The notes below the pieces were generated by a model. The model saw only the letters and a list, made by a program, of their open reading frames with translations. It ran no database searches and was not told the DNA's origin. A stretch of DNA of 64,000 nucleotides from RGIG4079 sp045646905. Lineage in GTDB: Bacteria > Bacteroidota > Bacteroidia > Bacteroidales > Muribaculaceae. The translations under genes were made by a program, and so were the position numbers. The stretch spans positions 1 to 64,000 of the forward strand of contig JAZRLP010000029.1 of NCBI GenBank assembly GCA_045646905.1, read 5' to 3'. Shown piece by piece: positions 17,541-26,181 of this stretch (its first letter is position 1; every line of letters begins with the position of its first letter).

Positions 17541-18482
17541 ATGAATAAAGAAGATTTAAAAATCGTATTTTTAGGAACACCCGATTTTGCAGTTGAGAGC
17601 CTTCGACGCATTCATGAGGGGGAATATAATATAGTAGGGGTAATTACTATGCCCGACAAACCAGCTGGTCGAGGACATAAATTGCTTCATTCGCCGGTAA
17701 AACAATATGCTGTGGCTAATAACCTTCCATTGCTCCAACCAGTCAATCTAAAAGATCCCCAATTTGTTGAGGAGTTGCGTGGACTTGGTGCAAACCTATT
17801 TGTTGTTATAGCCTTCCGCATGCTCCCCGAGGTTGTATGGTCGATGCCCGAACTCGGTACATTTAACCTTCATGCTTCATTGTTGCCTAAATATCGTGGG
17901 GCTGCACCTATAAATTGGGCTGTAATTAATGGCGATACCGAAACAGGCGTAACAACATTCTTCCTAAAACACGAGATCGACACTGGCGATATAATTCGTC
18001 AAGAACGAATCGAAATTGCACCTACCGATAATGTAGGAGATGTTCATGATCACTTGATGATGCTTGGCGCAGATCTCACTATTGATACTATTGAACATAT
18101 TATCGCAGGTGATTTGAAAACGATACCTCAAGATGATATTCTGCAAGGAGAAGAACCCACTCCTGCCCCTAAAATATTTAAGGAAACATGCTTAATTGAT
18201 TGGAATAAAGAGGCTATAAATGTACATAATCTTGTGCGTGGTCTTTCACCATATCCTGCAGCATGGACAGTCTTTGAACAAGATGGGCGTGAACCTATTA
18301 CGATGAAGGTGTTTGAAACTGCAATAATCGATTGGAATAAGCCTTTAATTCCAGGGAAGTTTACAATAGAGGCAGGGCATCTCTATGTGGATTGCGTAGA
18401 TAAACGCATAGAGATATTGTCACTTCAAGCGGCAGGTAAAAAACGAATGCCTGCAGCCGATTTCCTTCGAGGTTTAAAGTAA
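17541..18482 (+). CDS. fmt: Methionyl-tRNA formyltransferase
   Basis: A 313-residue cytosolic enzyme that formylates initiator Met-tRNA with 10-formyl-THF. The formyltransferase domain spans about residues 1-190, starting IVFLGTPDFAVESL. The active-site stretch NLHASLLPKYRGAAPINWA is present, as is the LKHEIDTGDII loop. The C-terminal OB-like domain begins around residue 205 (VRGLSPYPAAW). All key segments are intact and the length is normal. It is the last gene of its run and is followed by a strong bidirectional terminator. Confidence 0.95.
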   Translation: MNKEDLKIVFLGTPDFAVESLRRIHEGEYNIVGVITMPDKPAGRGHKLLHSPVKQYAVANNLPLLQPVNLKDPQFVEELRGLGANLFVVIAFRMLPEVVWSMPELGTFNLHASLLPKYRGAAPINWAVINGDTETGVTTFFLKHEIDTGDIIRQERIEIAPTDNVGDVHDHLMMLGADLTIDTIEHIIAGDLKTIPQDDILQGEEPTPAPKIFKETCLIDWNKEAINVHNLVRGLSPYPAAWTVFEQDGREPITMKVFETAIIDWNKPLIPGKFTIEAGHLYVDCVDKRIEILSLQAAGKKRMPAADFLRGLK

Positions 18483-18501
18483 TTAATCTCACATGATAGT
18501 T

Positions 18502-18538
18502 AAAAAATACTCTCCACAAAAATGGAGAGTATTTTTTT
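18502..18538. terminator. Bidirectional terminator between fmt and porin gene
   Basis: AAAAAATACTCTCCA (18502-18516) pairs with TGGAGAGTATTTTTT (18523-18537), with a 6-base loop. A- and T-runs on the two sides allow it to end both the fmt and the convergent porin transcripts. Confidence 0.88.
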
Positions 18539-18556
18539 ATACGAGATTTATATAGT

Positions 18557-19855
18557 TTAGAAACTAAATTGTGTCATTAGGCATGCTCGCCGAGCCCAAT
18601 TGCTTTCACCATTGAAATTTACTCGTTTGCCAAAGTTTATTTCGGCTGCAACTTCAAATCGTGGAGTTATATCCCAAAACACATTAAATGCGCTATAAAG
18701 CCCATATTTGTATGTGTCACCCGAGACATTATGCTTGGGCAAAAATCGTTCTTGCCCAAAAGTTGCGGTGGCATATATATTAGGGCGGAAGTTATACTGA
18801 ACTGCTCCATACCACGCAAATGACCTTGGTGCATACATTTCACCTGCGACATTGGGGTTGTTTATTAAGTCGTAGTTGCCCATAATGAGGTCGCCAGTAA
18901 GACTTCCATAGCCATACCCAATGTTTCCAGTTGCATATATTGTTAATGGCTTTATTGGTCTAATTACACTACTCAATTGTAACCCCCAGCCAATCTCGTG
19001 TTCGTTACTCCCATTAACATTGTCATGATAGGGGAGCAATCGCATTATTCCCGATAGGCGTATGTGCTCGTTATTACCCCATCCAAATTGTCCAAATGTA
19101 GCAATATTAGGCGCCCAATCATCAACTTTGCTTGTTGATATATTATCATATCCCACTTGCGATTGAGGTGTCTCAACCGATGCTGCTATTGTCCAATTTT
19201 TGTTGAACGAATGCATCCAACGCAATAAAACTGCCGTAGTTTGAACTTCGGCTTGTGGACCTTGTGCATCGATAAGCATAGGAAAAGCTGCAGGGTCGCC
19301 AAATGTTGAGTTGGCATATCCTATGGTCCAGTCATTGACAGTTGCATATGCCTTTTTAAGTTTCATTCCCACTTGGTTATAACCATCAAAATTAGTTTCG
19401 ATATAGAGTTGATAATCGCCTAAACGATGGTTGTTGCCTATTACTCTAAAATATAATGCGGTTCCAGCCGGTGTTGTAGTCAGTTTTCTACGAGCTACAT
19501 TATTACGCGGCACTGATATTGCTTCAGGAATAAATCCATTGTATGTGATTACACCTCCCCAATCATACCAACCTCGCATTCTTACAACTCCACCTATACC
19601 CATCGCAAATTTATTGTCTTTACTCATAAATAGGAAATAGGGCGCTCTTGGGTCTTGAAAATGTCTAAATTGATCAATGTAGAACTTGTCGAGAACAGCT
19701 CTCGCCGAGTCGGGGTGGGGTGTATCTCCATCACCAAAAGAGGTGATACGATGACTATTTTTCAAGGAATCAATTTGAACCTCTGTTTGGTGTTGTGTAA
19801 AGCCATTAATGCTACAAAAAGCAATGACCGAGACCATTAAAATAATCTTTTTCAT
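18557..19855 (-). CDS. DcaP-like outer-membrane porin
   Basis: A 432-residue protein when started at ATG 19855 (signal peptide to SINGFTQ); an in-frame ATG at 19867 is further out. The mature N-terminus is a short polar helix-like segment, followed by FLFMSKDNKFAMGIGGVVRM, a pattern of DcaP-like trimeric porins. From there alternating aromatic and polar residues suggest a beta barrel, ending in an aromatic C-terminal residue (LMTQFSF), as in outer-membrane proteins. Transport of small organic acids is known for a few relatives only. It is a single gene. Confidence 0.78.
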   Translation of the reverse strand: MKKIILMVSVIAFCSINGFTQHQTEVQIDSLKNSHRITSFGDGDTPHPDSARAVLDKFYIDQFRHFQDPRAPYFLFMSKDNKFAMGIGGVVRMRGWYDWGGVITYNGFIPEAISVPRNNVARRKLTTTPAGTALYFRVIGNNHRLGDYQLYIETNFDGYNQVGMKLKKAYATVNDWTIGYANSTFGDPAAFPMLIDAQGPQAEVQTTAVLLRWMHSFNKNWTIAASVETPQSQVGYDNISTSKVDDWAPNIATFGQFGWGNNEHIRLSGIMRLLPYHDNVNGSNEHEIGWGLQLSSVIRPIKPLTIYATGNIGYGYGSLTGDLIMGNYDLINNPNVAGEMYAPRSFAWYGAVQYNFRPNIYATATFGQERFLPKHNVSGDTYKYGLYSAFNVFWDITPRFEVAAEINFGKRVNFNGESNWARRACLMTQFSF

Positions 19856-19977
19856 ACCTATATACATTTTAAAATAAAATTTGTGTCACATCACTCAATA
19901 TAACAATCAAACAATGTAATAGGTTGTATGATGAGTTTTCAACAAAATAATAGGAACAATTGTTATAGAGTCAAAAC

Positions 19978-19985
19978 CAAATTTA
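19978..19985 (-). promoter_or_regulatory. Possible -7 box for porin gene
   Basis: On the minus strand TAAATTTG fits TAnnTTTG, about 123 bases upstream of the ATG. No matching -33 element, so weak. Confidence 0.25.
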
Positions 19986-20010
19986 AGTATAACTAAAAAA
20001 TAAGAATTTT

Positions 20011-20559
20011 ATGAAAACTAATTATGTTAATTTTTGGGGAACATCTCGTTGGTGGTGGGTGTTGCTCGTCATTGGAATTTTGTTGGTGATAGAAGGGTTT
20101 GCATATTGGCTTTTCCCTTTCGTTGGCTATAGTGTAGTATCTATGTTGTTCGGGTGGATGTTGATTATTATGGGCGTGGTGCAGTTGTGTGTATCATTGA
20201 ATATTAATCGCCCTAAAGGTTGGGGATGGTGGCTCGTAGGGGGCATTCTTGATATATTTTTAGGGTTTATGTTGGTGCGAAGTATTGTGTTGACTGAATT
20301 AATTTTGCCGTTTGTTTTTGCATTTGTATTTTTCTTTTGGGGATTAAAAATGTTTTTTGGTGCGATAATAGCTCGTCATAGCCGTTATTGGTGGTTGAAT
20401 CTCATTAATGGAGTCATATTATTAATAATAAGTTATTGCTTTATTGAATCGGGATTTATACAAGATGTAGTGATGATTAGTCTGCTTTCCTCAATTGGTT
20501 TTATTTACTGGGGATTTTCAGTGATGATAATAGCAAATGATATGCGCCCCGAGAAATAG
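20011..20559 (+). CDS. DUF308/HdeD-like membrane protein
   Basis: A 182-residue protein made almost wholly of hydrophobic helices, about six, with Trp-rich ends (SRWWWVLLVIGILLVIEG at the start). This fits the DUF308 repeat found in HdeD-like proteins, where each repeat is a helical hairpin. HdeD of E. coli is linked to acid resistance at high cell density, but that function cannot be carried over safely. The gene stands alone, with a hairpin after it. Confidence 0.75.
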   Translation: MKTNYVNFWGTSRWWWVLLVIGILLVIEGFAYWLFPFVGYSVVSMLFGWMLIIMGVVQLCVSLNINRPKGWGWWLVGGILDIFLGFMLVRSIVLTELILPFVFAFVFFFWGLKMFFGAIIARHSRYWWLNLINGVILLIISYCFIESGFIQDVVMISLLSSIGFIYWGFSVMIIANDMRPEK

Positions 20560-20590
20560 ATAATAAGCCTTATAAGTCGAAATTGATACT

Positions 20591-20623
20591 ATTGCCAGCT
20601 GATTCATGTAATTAGCTGGCAAT
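20591..20623. terminator. Hairpin after DUF308 gene, possible terminator
   Basis: ATTGCCAGCT (20591-20600) pairs perfectly with AGCTGGCAAT (20614-20623) over a 13-base loop. No T-run follows on either strand, so it may be an RNA-stabilising hairpin rather than a terminator. Confidence 0.4.
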
Positions 20624-20681
20624 AAATGTAAAAAAACACATAATTAAATATAAAAAATTATGATATGGTTTTTATTTGTAA

Positions 20682-20689
20682 TAAATTTG
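20682..20689 (+). promoter_or_regulatory. -7 box for Tyr/Trp-rich protein gene
   Basis: TAAATTTG fits TAnnTTTG and lies 76 bases upstream of the ATG at 20766, giving a fairly long leader if used. No clear -33 element. Confidence 0.35.
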
Positions 20690-20765
20690 TGAAGAATTAT
20701 GGATTAAACTTTTTGCAGAAAGGATAGTCTATGATAATAAATAGAAAAATTTAAACCATAAAGAT

Positions 20766-21908
20766 ATGAAAATGTTTAATTGGATATTGGTACTATTGTC
20801 AATGATAGCTATTCCCACTATGGCAATGGCTGACAATTATTTTGATGATGATATATATTACAACGCATCTAAAGCGACAAAAAAGAAAGCAAAAGCCGAA
20901 GGTGTGTCGGTAGAAAATCAGTCAACTGTAATTCTTACCCAACCAGGTGATTATAGTATAGAATTAAATTATAATGGCTCATTGCGTGATGTAGATGAAT
21001 ATAATCGTCAAGGTGCATATTCATATATGAACTCCGATACATTATATAGTGATTCAATATTAAATGTAGATGGCTACACATATACCAATCGCATTGAGCG
21101 TTTCTATAATCCCGATATCGTTTCGGGATCGGGTAATCAAGAATTGATTGAATCTTATAGTGCAAATCAACCTGTAGTAAATATCTATGTTGATAGTTTT
21201 TGGGATCCATATCCAAGTTGGTCATTCGGCTACACTTATCCTTGGTATTCATGGAACTATCCTTATTATACAGGGGTGTGGAACCCATATTGGAGCTATT
21301 ATGGATGGTATAATCCTTGGTACAACCCATGGTATTGGGACTCTTATTGTTATCATTACCCATATTATGGTTATCATAGCTATTATTATCCAACCTACTA
21401 TCGTCCATCTTCATCGGGCTCATATCGCCCTCATCGCCCATCAAGTGCAGCACGCTCGGGTCGCACTGGTTCAGTAGGACGCCCAGGATATGATCGCAAT
21501 AGAACTGGTAATTATGGCTCGTCTAATCGTGCTGGGTACACATCAACTCGTGGCCGTGGTAGTGATATAGGTACATCTTCAAGTTCACGACCTGGTAATA
21601 TGTCGGAAGGGCGTGGAACTGCTCGCACTGCTCCTAATCGCAATGGCATAAATAGAGGTGGTGCTATGGAGCAAAATAAATCAAATAGCTCTTCAAAAAA
21701 TGAAAATGTAGGCCGTTCAAATAGAGGCACTAATCGCAATAGTAGTGTTTCTACTCGTTCACAATCAAGTGGCAATTCTTACTCTCGCCCAAGCAGTAGT
21801 TCAAGTAATAGCTCATATTCACGACCAAGTAGCACTTCAGGTCGAAGCAGTGGCGGATTTTCGGGAGGTGGTAGTCGCGGAGGAGGTGGTAGCCGTGGAC
21901 GCCGTTAA
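20766..21908 (+). CDS. Secreted low-complexity protein, Tyr/Trp-rich then Ser/Arg/Gly-rich
   Basis: A 380-residue protein of unrecognised family. A signal peptide (to about residue 22, MAMA) precedes an ordinary-looking region with DDDIYYNASKATKKKAKAEG. Residues about 146-217 are dominated by Tyr, Trp, Pro and Ser, with short repeats such as YYGWYNPWYNPWYW. From about 218 to the end the sequence switches to Ser, Arg, Gly and Asn, ending GGGSRGGGGSRGRR. No fold is expected for most of it. It is upstream of a FadL-like barrel gene by 40 bases and in the same orientation. Exported, probably surface or periplasmic; function not known. Confidence 0.75.
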   Translation: MKMFNWILVLLSMIAIPTMAMADNYFDDDIYYNASKATKKKAKAEGVSVENQSTVILTQPGDYSIELNYNGSLRDVDEYNRQGAYSYMNSDTLYSDSILNVDGYTYTNRIERFYNPDIVSGSGNQELIESYSANQPVVNIYVDSFWDPYPSWSFGYTYPWYSWNYPYYTGVWNPYWSYYGWYNPWYNPWYWDSYCYHYPYYGYHSYYYPTYYRPSSSGSYRPHRPSSAARSGRTGSVGRPGYDRNRTGNYGSSNRAGYTSTRGRGSDIGTSSSSRPGNMSEGRGTARTAPNRNGINRGGAMEQNKSNSSSKNENVGRSNRGTNRNSSVSTRSQSSGNSYSRPSSSSSNSSYSRPSSTSGRSSGGFSGGGSRGGGGSRGRR

Positions 21909-21948
21909 TATAAAATAGTTTGATGTATAATTTGAAAATTATAGGATT

Positions 21949-23511
21949 ATGAAAAAGATATTATTAGCAACGATATTGAGTGTTGCACCATCAATGTTAT
22001 TTGCTCAAAGTGCTATTGATGCATATCAACTTTCGCAAGGCGATTTAAAAGGGACAGCCCGTTTCGTATCTATGGGTGGCGCATTTGGTGCTCTAGGTGG
22101 CGACTTATCTACATTAACTCAAAACCCTGCAGGTATTGGGGTGTATCGTAGTAGTGAAATTGGCGTTACTATGGACATAAATATGCAATCTACTAAATCC
22201 AATTCAATGGGATATTCTTTGTCGGAAAATCAAACAAAGGTATATTGCCCAAATTTTGGATATGTGGGTTCGATTAAATTGACTAATGAAACAATGCCGA
22301 TATTTAACTGGGGTATATCATATAGTCGTGCAGCATCATTTGATCGTCTATATCGTGGAGGTACGCCTAATATTTCTACATCAATAACTAATTATATCGC
22401 TGATTTTTCAAATGGCTATAATCCTAATGATTTAGGTATGACAAACGATTATAACCCATATTGGAGCTCTGATGCTGATTGGTTAAGTATCCTTGCGTAT
22501 AATTCATATATGATTAATCCGGTAGGAAATACTAGTAATTATATAGGCCTATACCAAGAAGGAACTGCCGGAGATGCAATGTTTGCAGTAAGAGAGAGTG
22601 GATATGTTGATGAATATTCTATTAATCTAGGAGGCAATTTTGTTGATATGGTATATTGGGGATTAGGTTTGGGAATTACCGACCTCGATTATATGAATCA
22701 AACATTCTATGATGAAGAATTGGCTGATGCACGAATCTCAGGACCAGCTGGATTATCAACCATTAATGGCGATGCATATATTTCACTTGATAACCTCAAA
22801 CACATAAGTGGTACTGGTGTTAATTTTAAAGCAGGTTTGATTTTTAAACCAGTAAATGAATTTAGATTAGGCTTTGCTGTTCACACTCCTACCTATTATG
22901 ACCTTCGTCATGATTATGATGCAGTTTCATCGTTTGAATATACATCGGGGATTGAAGGAGGTGATTATACCGAGCTCGCTATATTTGATTCAAAACTCAA
23001 CACTCCATGGCGAATAATGGCAAGTGCTGCAGGTGTAATTGGAGGGCGTGCTATTTTGAGTTTCGACTATGAATATAATGCATATAATGACATGTCGGTT
23101 AAAGATGGATATGGTTACTCATTCTATGATGTTAATGATGATATTAATACTTATTACAAAGGACAAAATATCTTTAGAGTTGGTGCAGAATTCCGTCTAA
23201 CCCCTAAATTTAGTGTTCGTGCGGGATATAATTATCAAACAAGTAATGTCAATGAAGGTGCGCAAGATGGTTCTGACTATGTATATACTTCAGGCACTGA
23301 CCCTTCTTATACATTTGATAATAAGACTCAATATATAACTTGTGGATTGGGTTTCCGTACAGGTGGATTCTATATTGATGCGGCTTATGTTCATAAAGAT
23401 CGTGAAAGCGAATTTCATGCATTCAGCGACTTCAACGGAAATGAAGCGCCTACTGCAACAATTAAAGATAATAATAACTCAATAGTTTTGAGTCTTGGAT
23501 ATAAATTTTAA
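21949..23511 (+). CDS. FadL/OmpP1-like outer-membrane transport protein
   Basis: A 520-residue outer-membrane protein with signal peptide MKKILLATILSVAPSMLFAQ. The mature start SAIDAYQLSQGDLKGTARF, followed by SMGGAFGALGGDLSTLTQ and NPAGIGVYRSSEIG, matches the OmpP1/FadL/TodX group often labelled hemin receptor in Bacteroidales. The N-terminal NPAG motif lies in the hatch segment. The rest alternates aromatic and polar residues as in a barrel and ends LSLGYKF, an aromatic terminus. It likely carries hydrophobic compounds across the outer membrane; the substrate is unknown. Probably co-transcribed with the low-complexity protein before it. Confidence 0.85.
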   Translation: MKKILLATILSVAPSMLFAQSAIDAYQLSQGDLKGTARFVSMGGAFGALGGDLSTLTQNPAGIGVYRSSEIGVTMDINMQSTKSNSMGYSLSENQTKVYCPNFGYVGSIKLTNETMPIFNWGISYSRAASFDRLYRGGTPNISTSITNYIADFSNGYNPNDLGMTNDYNPYWSSDADWLSILAYNSYMINPVGNTSNYIGLYQEGTAGDAMFAVRESGYVDEYSINLGGNFVDMVYWGLGLGITDLDYMNQTFYDEELADARISGPAGLSTINGDAYISLDNLKHISGTGVNFKAGLIFKPVNEFRLGFAVHTPTYYDLRHDYDAVSSFEYTSGIEGGDYTELAIFDSKLNTPWRIMASAAGVIGGRAILSFDYEYNAYNDMSVKDGYGYSFYDVNDDINTYYKGQNIFRVGAEFRLTPKFSVRAGYNYQTSNVNEGAQDGSDYVYTSGTDPSYTFDNKTQYITCGLGFRTGGFYIDAAYVHKDRESEFHAFSDFNGNEAPTATIKDNNNSIVLSLGYKF

Positions 23512-23575
23512 AAAAAATATTGTAACTTTATAGCGTATAAGGATAGTGTAATTCACTATCCTTATTTGTTCCCTA

Positions 23576-25594
23576 ATGGCTGACGATTTAAAACATATTG
23601 ACCTTGAAAATGATGAGTTTCAAAATGCTTGGAAACTTATTAAATACACACATAGTTCAGTTTTCCTTACCGGGAAGGCTGGGACAGGTAAATCTACATT
23701 CTTGCGTTATATATGTTCAAAGACCAAAAAGAAATATGTTGTTCTTGCTCCTACTGGCATTGCTGCGGTAAATGTTGGTGGACAAACAATGCATTCTTTC
23801 TTTAGAATACCATTCAAGCCATTATTGCCAAATGACCCCGACTTTGCCGTAAGTCGATTACGCCAAAGATTAAAATATCCCAAGGCCTTGTGCAAACTCA
23901 TAAAGAATCTGCAGCTTATTATCATTGATGAAATATCAATGGTTCGTGCCGATATTATTGACTTCATGGATAAGGTGTTGAGGGTGTATTCGGGTAATAT
24001 GCGAGAGCCATTTGGAGGAAAGCAGTTGCTACTTGTAGGTGATATATTTCAATTAGAACCTGTTATCACGGGCGATATGCGTGATGTGTTGCGTAAGTTT
24101 TATCCCAATTCATATTTCTTTAGTGCATTAGCTTTCCGTGAACTTTCGTTGGTGCCTATCGAATTGCGTAAAATATATCGTCAAAAAGATACAAATTTTA
24201 TAGCGTTGCTCGATCGAATAAGAGTGGGAGCACCATTAAAAGAGGATATCGCGATATTAAATTCGAGAGTCAACACTGATTATAGTAATGAAGATTCAAA
24301 AATGATAATGCAACTCGCCACTCGTCGAGACATGGTTGATGCAGTAAATGAGGAGAAATTAGAGCAATTACCTGCACAAGAAGTGATATATGAAGGTATT
24401 GTAAAAGGTGATTTCCCCGAAAATTCGTTGCCAACATCAAAAGAACTTGTATTAAAGACAGGTGCTCAAGTCGTATTTATTAAAAACGACACAGAGAAAC
24501 GGTGGGTAAATGGTACTATAGGGAAGGTATATATTGCAACCGACAATCGCATAGAGGTAGAACTTGAGAATGGTTCTCGTCATGAAGTAGAACGCGAAAT
24601 ATGGAGTAATATCGTGTACCAATATGATGAGAAGACGCAGCGAGTTATAGAGAAAGAAATAGGCTCATTTACTCAATACCCTCTTAAGTTGGCGTGGGCA
24701 TTGACAGTGCATAAAAGTCAAGGTCTCACTTTTAATAATGTAGTGGTTGATTTTGGCCGAGGAGCATTCAGTAGTGGTCAATCATATGTAGCATTAAGCC
24801 GTTGTACTTCACTTGAGGGATTGGTATTGAAAAGCGCATTGTCTGAACGAGATATTTTTATTAATCCATCAATAGTCCAATTTAGTAGGGAATTTAATAA
24901 TCCTAAATTGATTGATGCTGCTATGCAGTGGGCAAAGGCCGATGCTTTGTATCAGCAATCTTCGGCCGATTTTGAAAACGGAAATTATCGCGATGCTGTT
25001 GTTAATTTTATTGAGGGCGTAAAGTCACGAAATGAGTTAGCGCGCCCATCGGTGGCGAGATTGATTAGCCGCAAGTTGAGTGTGATTACATCCTTGAAAA
25101 AAGAGATTGAAGAGTGCAAAAAAACAATTGAAGCGCATAAACAACAATTTCGAGAACTTGCTCGCGAATATGTGTTGATGGGTAACGATTGCTTGCAAGA
25201 ATCAATGGATTACACTCCAGCAATTGCAAATTTTAATAAAGCGATATCTCTATGTGATGATTATGTGCCTGCATGGTATGGAAAAGGTGTAGCTTTGATG
25301 GATGCAGGTGACAATGAGTCTGCTATTGATGCCTTAAAGAAAGTGTATGAGTTAGATGAAACTCATTATAATGCTACTTTTCAATTAGGAAACATTTATA
25401 TGTCACAAAATAATTATTTTGAGGCATTGGAGTGGTATTTGATTGCATTAGCAATTGAAGAAAAAGAATCGGCTATTCATTCGCGACTTTCCGATCTTTA
25501 TGATGCGATTGGTGATGAAGATATGGCTGAGAAGCATGCAAAACTTGCACAAAAGTATAGGAATTATTCACGAAGTAAAAAAAAGAATAGATAG
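23576..25594 (+). CDS. Pif1/RecD-like SF1 helicase with C-terminal TPR domain
   Basis: A 672-residue protein. Residues about 15-420 are a superfamily 1B helicase: Walker A TGKAGTGKSTF (32-42), Walker B LIIIDEISMV, the QLEPV motif III and the C-terminal VHKSQGLTFNNVVVDF and SYVALSRC motifs typical of Pif1/RecD-type enzymes. From about 450 there is a charged helical linker, then TPR-like repeats (about 540-665; for example PAWYGKGVALMDAGDNESAI). This suggests an ATP-dependent 5'-3' DNA helicase with a protein-interaction tail. The combination occurs in Bacteroidota, but its role is not known. The next gene starts two bases after the stop. Confidence 0.87.
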   Translation: MADDLKHIDLENDEFQNAWKLIKYTHSSVFLTGKAGTGKSTFLRYICSKTKKKYVVLAPTGIAAVNVGGQTMHSFFRIPFKPLLPNDPDFAVSRLRQRLKYPKALCKLIKNLQLIIIDEISMVRADIIDFMDKVLRVYSGNMREPFGGKQLLLVGDIFQLEPVITGDMRDVLRKFYPNSYFFSALAFRELSLVPIELRKIYRQKDTNFIALLDRIRVGAPLKEDIAILNSRVNTDYSNEDSKMIMQLATRRDMVDAVNEEKLEQLPAQEVIYEGIVKGDFPENSLPTSKELVLKTGAQVVFIKNDTEKRWVNGTIGKVYIATDNRIEVELENGSRHEVEREIWSNIVYQYDEKTQRVIEKEIGSFTQYPLKLAWALTVHKSQGLTFNNVVVDFGRGAFSSGQSYVALSRCTSLEGLVLKSALSERDIFINPSIVQFSREFNNPKLIDAAMQWAKADALYQQSSADFENGNYRDAVVNFIEGVKSRNELARPSVARLISRKLSVITSLKKEIEECKKTIEAHKQQFRELAREYVLMGNDCLQESMDYTPAIANFNKAISLCDDYVPAWYGKGVALMDAGDNESAIDALKKVYELDETHYNATFQLGNIYMSQNNYFEALEWYLIALAIEEKESAIHSRLSDLYDAIGDEDMAEKHAKLAQKYRNYSRSKKKNR

Positions 25595-25596
25595 TT

Positions 25597-26109
25597 ATGA
25601 AAATGTTTAAATTATTATTGTTGACAGTTGTGTTGAGTGTAGCCCCAACATTGTTTGCTCAAGAAACACTTGAATTTAATCCTCGCTTTGATGACGATTC
25701 AAATCGCGAAATTGTTAATCCAAATGCTTTATGTAATAAGGGCGAAGAACCATTTTTTGTGTTTTTGAGTCAATTTAGAGATGATGAATCATTTAGACAA
25801 TTGCGTTGCGATTTGACCGATGAAACTTACGGAGATTTAGTTGCTATTGACAAAGAAGATTTGCCCGAAGATGAAATGTTTGAAATATTTGAAGAGCAAT
25901 GGCTTCTTGTTGATGAAGAGGGAACTCCTTCTTATATCCCCTTAACTGCGTCTTGGTTTGATGTAGAAGAAGATAGGGTGTGTTTTGCCGAAGGTGAAGC
26001 ATGTGAAGATATGTCAATCATAGTTGAATTTGTATATATATTTGAGCGAATTGATGGAAAATGGTATTTAACAAGTTATCTTGAACCAGCATCCGATGAA
26101 GAAGAATAA
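25597..26109 (+). CDS. Exported acidic protein, DUF4348-like
   Basis: A 170-residue protein with a signal peptide (MKMFKLLLLTVVLSVAPTLFAQ). The mature part is strongly acidic and has an FFVFLSQFRDDESFRQLRC segment and a C-terminal WYLTSYLEPASDEEE end, which resemble the DUF4348 family of exported Bacteroidota proteins. Such proteins have an NTF2-like look but no established function. It begins two bases after the helicase gene, so they are co-transcribed even though one protein is cytosolic and the other exported. A strong terminator follows. Confidence 0.65.
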   Translation: MKMFKLLLLTVVLSVAPTLFAQETLEFNPRFDDDSNREIVNPNALCNKGEEPFFVFLSQFRDDESFRQLRCDLTDETYGDLVAIDKEDLPEDEMFEIFEEQWLLVDEEGTPSYIPLTASWFDVEEDRVCFAEGEACEDMSIIVEFVYIFERIDGKWYLTSYLEPASDEEE

Positions 26110-26125
26110 TGAATTGATTGCATAA

Positions 26126-26160
26126 AATAAAAATGGAACCAAATAGGTTCCATTTTTATT
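26126..26160. terminator. Bidirectional terminator between DUF4348-like gene and purT
   Basis: A 15-bp perfect stem (26126-26140 with 26146-26160, 5-base loop) with A- and T-rich flanks ends the two convergent transcripts. Confidence 0.88.
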
Positions 26161-26181
26161 TATGTATAAGTGATAACTAAG

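Noticed and set aside
20935..21453. A 172-residue minus-strand frame rich in Asp, Met and Asn
   Set aside because: It is antisense to the Tyr/Trp-rich part of the secreted protein at 20766-21908; the composition simply mirrors the repeated codons, and it has no start context or promoter.
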